A stretch of DNA of 64,000 bases from Natronobacterium gregoryi SP2 (GTDB lineage: Archaea > Halobacteriota > Halobacteria > Halobacteriales > Natrialbaceae), in the NCBI RefSeq assembly GCF_000230715.2, contig NC_019792.1, positions 620,001 through 684,000 of the forward strand, given 5' to 3'. Under the pieces are notes generated by a model, which saw only the letters and a list, made by a program, of their open reading frames with translations, searched no databases and had not been told where the DNA came from. The translations under genes and the position numbers were made by a program. Below are positions 60,956 to 64,000 of this stretch, piece by piece (the first letter of the stretch is position 1; the number at the start of each line of letters is the position of its first letter).

Positions 60956-61867
60956 CTACGGCTGCGGCCAGGACTGGACGGCAGACGCCTCCCGCAGTCG
61001 CTCGATGACGTCCTCTCGACCGACGTTTCGGTCGTAGCCGTCGCTGAGTCGACCGACAACGAACTCGAGCAGATTCAGCCGCCGCAACAGGTCGAGCGTC
61101 TCGTTGCGGTCCAGACCCACGTCTCGTTCGACCTCGTAGATCGTGTTCGAGCGAGAGACAGTCTCGACGAGTCCGTCGACGGTAACTTCCGCCGGAAGAC
61201 CGAGTCCGTCGGTGAGCACGACCTGTGATAGACCGTCGGGCGTCGACTCGAGTCGGTCGGCCTCGCCAGACGGTGGCGACGGCGCGTCGATGTCGTCGGT
61301 GTCGTACCGCTCCGGCTCGTGAATCCCGTAGTCGATCATGTAACGACGCACTGTCTCGGCGGTGACGTCCATCTCGATGGCGTCACTCATCTCTGCGAAC
61401 GTCTCACAGGAGTCGTACACGGTAGCCAACAGTTCGGGGTCTCTGAACGGTGGCACGTCGCGGCCACAACCGGTGTCTCCATCGTCACTCTCGACCACGC
61501 TCGCACGACGCTCTCGGTCGGCGTTCTCGTCTCCCCCCACCGTCGCGCGGAGCGAAGCCGTTACCGACCCCTCGTCGGTGACGGCAGCGGTCGTCGGCTC
61601 CACCTCGAGTCCGTCGTCTGCCGGGACGACCGGTGTGTTCGTCTCGAGGACGAACTGCAGTCGACCGTCGGCGTCGACCGCGACATCGTCAACGGCGAGT
61701 CCCCCTTTCCCGCCACCTGCCATCGGAACGGTGAGTTCCACTTCGGCGGTCGATCCAGTGTCCGCGTCGATCCGACCCGTGAATTCGACCCCGTGTACGG
61801 TGCCGACGACCTCCTCACACTCCTCGAGGAAGTGCCCGAATTGTTGAATACTGGTACCAACACTCAT
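60956..61867 (-). CDS. Haloarchaeal regulator-like protein with two helix-turn-helix regions
   Basis: 303 aa. N-terminal domain IQQFGHFLEECEEVVGTVHG, AEVELTVPMAGGGKGGLAVD and LQFVLETNTPVVP is beta-rich. A linker follows, then FAEMSDAIEMDVTAETVRRY MIDYGIHEP (HTH-like, about residues 155-185) and the C-terminal SRSNTIYEVERDVGLDRNET, LDLLRRLNLLEFVVGRLSDG. The C-terminal part looks like a second DNA-binding unit. Family known only from haloarchaea as far as I recall; role unproven. TATA-like CACTTAAAG lies about 55 nt before the ATG. Confidence 0.7.
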   Translation of the reverse strand: MSVGTSIQQFGHFLEECEEVVGTVHGVEFTGRIDADTGSTAEVELTVPMAGGGKGGLAVDDVAVDADGRLQFVLETNTPVVPADDGLEVEPTTAAVTDEGSVTASLRATVGGDENADRERRASVVESDDGDTGCGRDVPPFRDPELLATVYDSCETFAEMSDAIEMDVTAETVRRYMIDYGIHEPERYDTDDIDAPSPPSGEADRLESTPDGLSQVVLTDGLGLPAEVTVDGLVETVSRSNTIYEVERDVGLDRNETLDLLRRLNLLEFVVGRLSDGYDRNVGREDVIERLREASAVQSWPQP

Positions 61868-62392
61868 GGTTCACTATGGCCCGTAATCTGCAATGGTGAT
61901 TCGTGATGAACTGTGGAGGTCTTTAAGTGCTGGCGAACTCCGCCTTCGACCGCAAAGATCAGTACGAGCCGACGGCCGAGTAGCGACAGTGGCGAGTCTT
62001 TCCTGCTGGGGCGGCTCCGGACGTGTCGGCCGGTTCGGCCTAACATACGGCTTACGTAACTAGTTACAGGTATCAGTCGACGCTTGGCGGAGTACTAGTA
62101 CTGTCCCAAGTCTACTCTGACTAGTGCGCTCTACTCCTGATCGAGAATCGTGATTGGTTTGGGCCAACTCTCAACTAGTCGGTCCACGCTTGGGATGGTA
62201 CTAGCGAGTACGGGACTCACACTCGCATAGCAAAACGGCAACTCGTCCTCTCTGAACGCCAGCGTCTGCTGCACGCCGATCACGCCACTTTCCAGTGACC
62301 GAACTCTCCCCGGCCATCAGTGTTTACTGTCGGTGTATTGATAGTATCATGTATCCACGTCAATCAGGTAGCGTGAACCGTCATGCGGGTTT
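61868..62392. other. Intergenic region with type I repeat
   Basis: No gene. It contains the promoter of the minus-strand regulator (about 61918-61927), the type I element (62095-62204) and the promoter of the stress protein near 62330-62360. Confidence 0.55.
62095..62204 (+). repeat. Type I CTAG-bounded element
   Basis: 110 bp, CTAGTACTGTCCCAAGTC ... CGCTTGGGATGGTACTAG with terminal inverted repeats. Internal block nearly identical to 47451-47562 (CTAGTGCGCTCTACTCCTGA, CAACTCTCAACTAGTCGGTC). It does not touch a coding sequence. Confidence 0.9.
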
Positions 62393-62875
62393 ATGTCGGT
62401 CGAACGTGACGGCCAGGATGTGTACGAACGGATACTCGTCCCGACCGACGGTAGCGAGTACGCCGCGGACGCGGCCGAACGAGCGTTCGAGCTCGCAGCC
62501 ACGACCGATGCGACCGTCCACGTCGTAAGCGTCGCCGAAACCGGACCGCTCGTCTCCGTTCGACTTCCCGGCGACGACGCGAGCGCAGCCGAAATCCTGA
62601 CTAGACGAGCGAGTGAGTTCGTCGCAGAACTCGAGACGCGCGCAGACGAGCGCGGCCTCGAGGTATCAACGGCGGTCCTGACCGGCGTCCCGGTTCGAGA
62701 AATCCTCGAGTACGCCGACGAGGTCGACGCCGACGCCATCGTCATGGGAACGAGAGGCCGCGGTGGCGTCAGCCGGCTGATGCTCGGCAGCGTCACCGAC
62801 GCGGTAATCCGCCACAGCGGTATCGACGTTCTCGTCGCTGGGACCAGATCAGAACACGTTCTGCCCGAAGAGTGA
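62393..62875 (+). CDS. Universal stress protein (UspA family)
   Basis: 160 aa. YERILVPTDGSEYAADAAER at the start and VMGTRGRGGVSRLMLGSVTD (the ATP-binding GxxGxGG...GS loop, intact) near residues 120-139, ending VIRHSGIDVLVAG. So unlike the copy at 17731 this one should bind ATP. Length and fold typical. Convergent with the following gene. Confidence 0.93.
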   Translation: MSVERDGQDVYERILVPTDGSEYAADAAERAFELAATTDATVHVVSVAETGPLVSVRLPGDDASAAEILTRRASEFVAELETRADERGLEVSTAVLTGVPVREILEYADEVDADAIVMGTRGRGGVSRLMLGSVTDAVIRHSGIDVLVAGTRSEHVLPEE

Positions 62876-62876
62876 G

Positions 62877-63281
62877 CTACCGCTCAGCGCCAGCGATCGA
62901 TTTCGACCGGCGACCGATTCCCCAGCCAAACAGCGCGAGGCCGACGAAGATGCCGATCGCCTGCAGAAGATGTGCGGTCGGTATTTGTTCCGGGGAAAAC
63001 CCCCAGGCGTCGAGGCCGAGACTCAGAAGTAACGAGAGCAAAAAGAGTCCGAGACCGATGTCGGCGGCGCGCATGTTCGGCAGCGCCGCGGGCGAAGAAA
63101 ACAGTCTGGCGGCCGCGTAGAACGCACCCGTGTAGGGGAGCCACCCGATACCGAGGTACAGGACCGCTCTCGAGTGCTGACCGGCCTGGACGTGACGCGG
63201 AATGGAGACGAGATAGACGACAGCAGCGACGATCACGCAACCGGCGAGTAAAAGCGAGTAGCGTTTTCGCTTCGTCTCCAT
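62877..63281 (-). CDS. Small membrane protein with four helices
   Basis: 134 aa. Four predicted helices (YSLLLAGCVIVAAVVYLVSI, LYLGIGWLPYTGAFYAAARL, IGLGLFLLSLLLSLGLDAWG, AIGIFVGLALFGWGIG) and basic ends. No family recognised. It ends 1 nt after the stress protein stop on the other strand. Confidence 0.68.
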   Translation of the reverse strand: METKRKRYSLLLAGCVIVAAVVYLVSIPRHVQAGQHSRAVLYLGIGWLPYTGAFYAAARLFSSPAALPNMRAADIGLGLFLLSLLLSLGLDAWGFSPEQIPTAHLLQAIGIFVGLALFGWGIGRRSKSIAGAER

Positions 63282-63441
63282 CGGTACGTGTCCAGAACGC
63301 CGCGAAACTGTTCAATCTACCGATTAGTTCGCCGGAATCCCTCTATCAAATCCTGAACATCGAGATCACCGACGTATTTGTGCCCGGTGTTCGAACACGA
63401 CGTATGGACCGCATCGGAACCGACGGCCGCTTCGCCGAGCA

Positions 63442-64000
63442 ATGAAAGGCTACTATCTCCGCTATCTACAGGTGCTCGTTCGGTTTCTCCCCGTCGCTAT
63501 CGCACTGCTCAGGGACCGGCGTCGATTCTTGCTTTTTGGCCCGCCACGACAGGCTCCACCCGCTGTTCATCACCAGCGCGCGAGACGACTCACCGAGACG
63601 ATGCTCGACCTCGGGCCAGCGTTCATCAAGGTCGGCCAGGTTCTCTCGACACGTCCCGACATCGTCCCACCGATCTACGTCGAGGAGTTCGCGACGCTGC
63701 AAGACGAAGTTCCCGAAGACGTCGGCGGCGATCCGATGACCGTCGTCGAGGAAGAGCTAGGAAACGATCCGGCCGTCGACCTCGAGACGCTCGAGCGCGT
63801 CGCTGGCGGGTCGCTCGCGTTCGTCTACACGGTCGAGTTCGACGCCGGAGACGAACGAGAGCGGATCGCACTGAAGGTCCGCCGCCCCGGTCTCGTCTCG
63901 GTCATCGAACGGGACCTCCGGGTCATCCGCGGGCTCGTCCCGCTGCTGTCGACGTTCGCCGACGAACGACAGCGCTACTCACTGCGGAATCTCGCCGACG
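63442..64000 (+). CDS. AarF/UbiB (ABC1) family protein kinase-like, N-terminal part
   Basis: 186 codons before the window ends. ATG 63442. KGYYLRYLQVLVRFLPVAIA, ETMLDLGPAFIKVGQVLSTR (the KxGQ motif with PD following), EEFATLQDEVPEDVGG and the kinase glycine-loop region RVAGGSLAFVYTVEFDAGDE (A-rich in place of glycine, as typical) with the conserved Lys in IALKVRRPGLV. UbiB-type atypical kinases support quinone metabolism or lipid transport. The catalytic C-terminal part is outside the window. Confidence 0.92.
   Translation, partial: MKGYYLRYLQVLVRFLPVAIALLRDRRRFLLFGPPRQAPPAVHHQRARRLTETMLDLGPAFIKVGQVLSTRPDIVPPIYVEEFATLQDEVPEDVGGDPMTVVEEELGNDPAVDLETLERVAGGSLAFVYTVEFDAGDERERIALKVRRPGLVSVIERDLRVIRGLVPLLSTFADERQRYSLRNLAD

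Noticed and set aside
1-64000. CRISPR arrays
   Set aside because: Short repeats found are dispersed palindromes or inverted-repeat elements, not regularly spaced direct repeats; no cas genes.

Overview
The window is chromosomal DNA of a halophilic archaeon (class Halobacteria, most like the Natrialbaceae). This rests on high GC with strong G/C at third codon positions, very acidic proteins, mostly leaderless genes with a TATA-like box about 25-30 bp before the start codon, and archaeal or haloarchaeal markers: DGGGP synthase, RNase P component 4, CetZ, a fused CtaA-CtaB, HTH-10 (Bat-like) regulators, twin-arginine lipoproteins and a 7S SRP RNA. The species assignment is inference; no 16S gene is present.

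Layout. 1-3.1 kb: two paralogous peptide-type solute-binding lipoproteins around a PAP2 membrane phosphatase. 3.2-9.5 kb: RNase P component 4, a CRM-domain protein, MscS, a tRNA-Arg, DGGGP synthase, a frameshifted CoA-binding gene and cysteine synthase. 9.3-17.1 kb: accessory zone with a small Hsp20-like N-terminal ORF, the 7S SRP RNA, a LolA-like protein, an ISH8-like IS4 element, an S9 peptidase, and an IS5-type element inserted exactly at the start codon of a type IV pilin gene. 17.7-25.3 kb: stress protein, TIM-barrel isomerase, PNPOx-like and CBS proteins, a VKOR homologue, thioredoxin/thioredoxin reductase, and a radical SAM protein with the architecture of tetraether lipid synthase. 25.7-37.2 kb: MetRS, a serine hydrolase divergent from a winged-helix regulator, formate-THF ligase divergent from a formate dehydrogenase, a GYD protein and pyruvate kinase. 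37.4-47.8 kb: Dph6, DUF373, SppA, a coiled-coil protein, a GH2-like protein, CetZ and small proteins. 47.8-52.3 kb: an epimerase and an ABC-2 transporter with two permeases. 53-64 kb: aldo/keto reductase, cold-shock protein, DsbA-like lipoprotein, heme O synthase, HTH-10 regulators, a stress protein and the start of an AarF/UbiB kinase.

Themes. Thiol redox (cysteine synthase, TrxA/TrxB, VKOR, DsbA-like) and one-carbon/formate metabolism (Fhs and FdhA side by side) recur. Non-coding DNA carries three families of short repeats. One is an ~85-bp imperfect palindrome (six clear copies, one degenerate). The other two are small elements of ~110 and 88 bp with CTAG-bounded terminal inverted repeats. 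Several copies sit exactly on stop codons, so that the element end provides TGA or TAG. With the two IS elements, three decayed genes and a duplicated gene end, they show repeated small-scale remodelling of gene ends and intergenic DNA.
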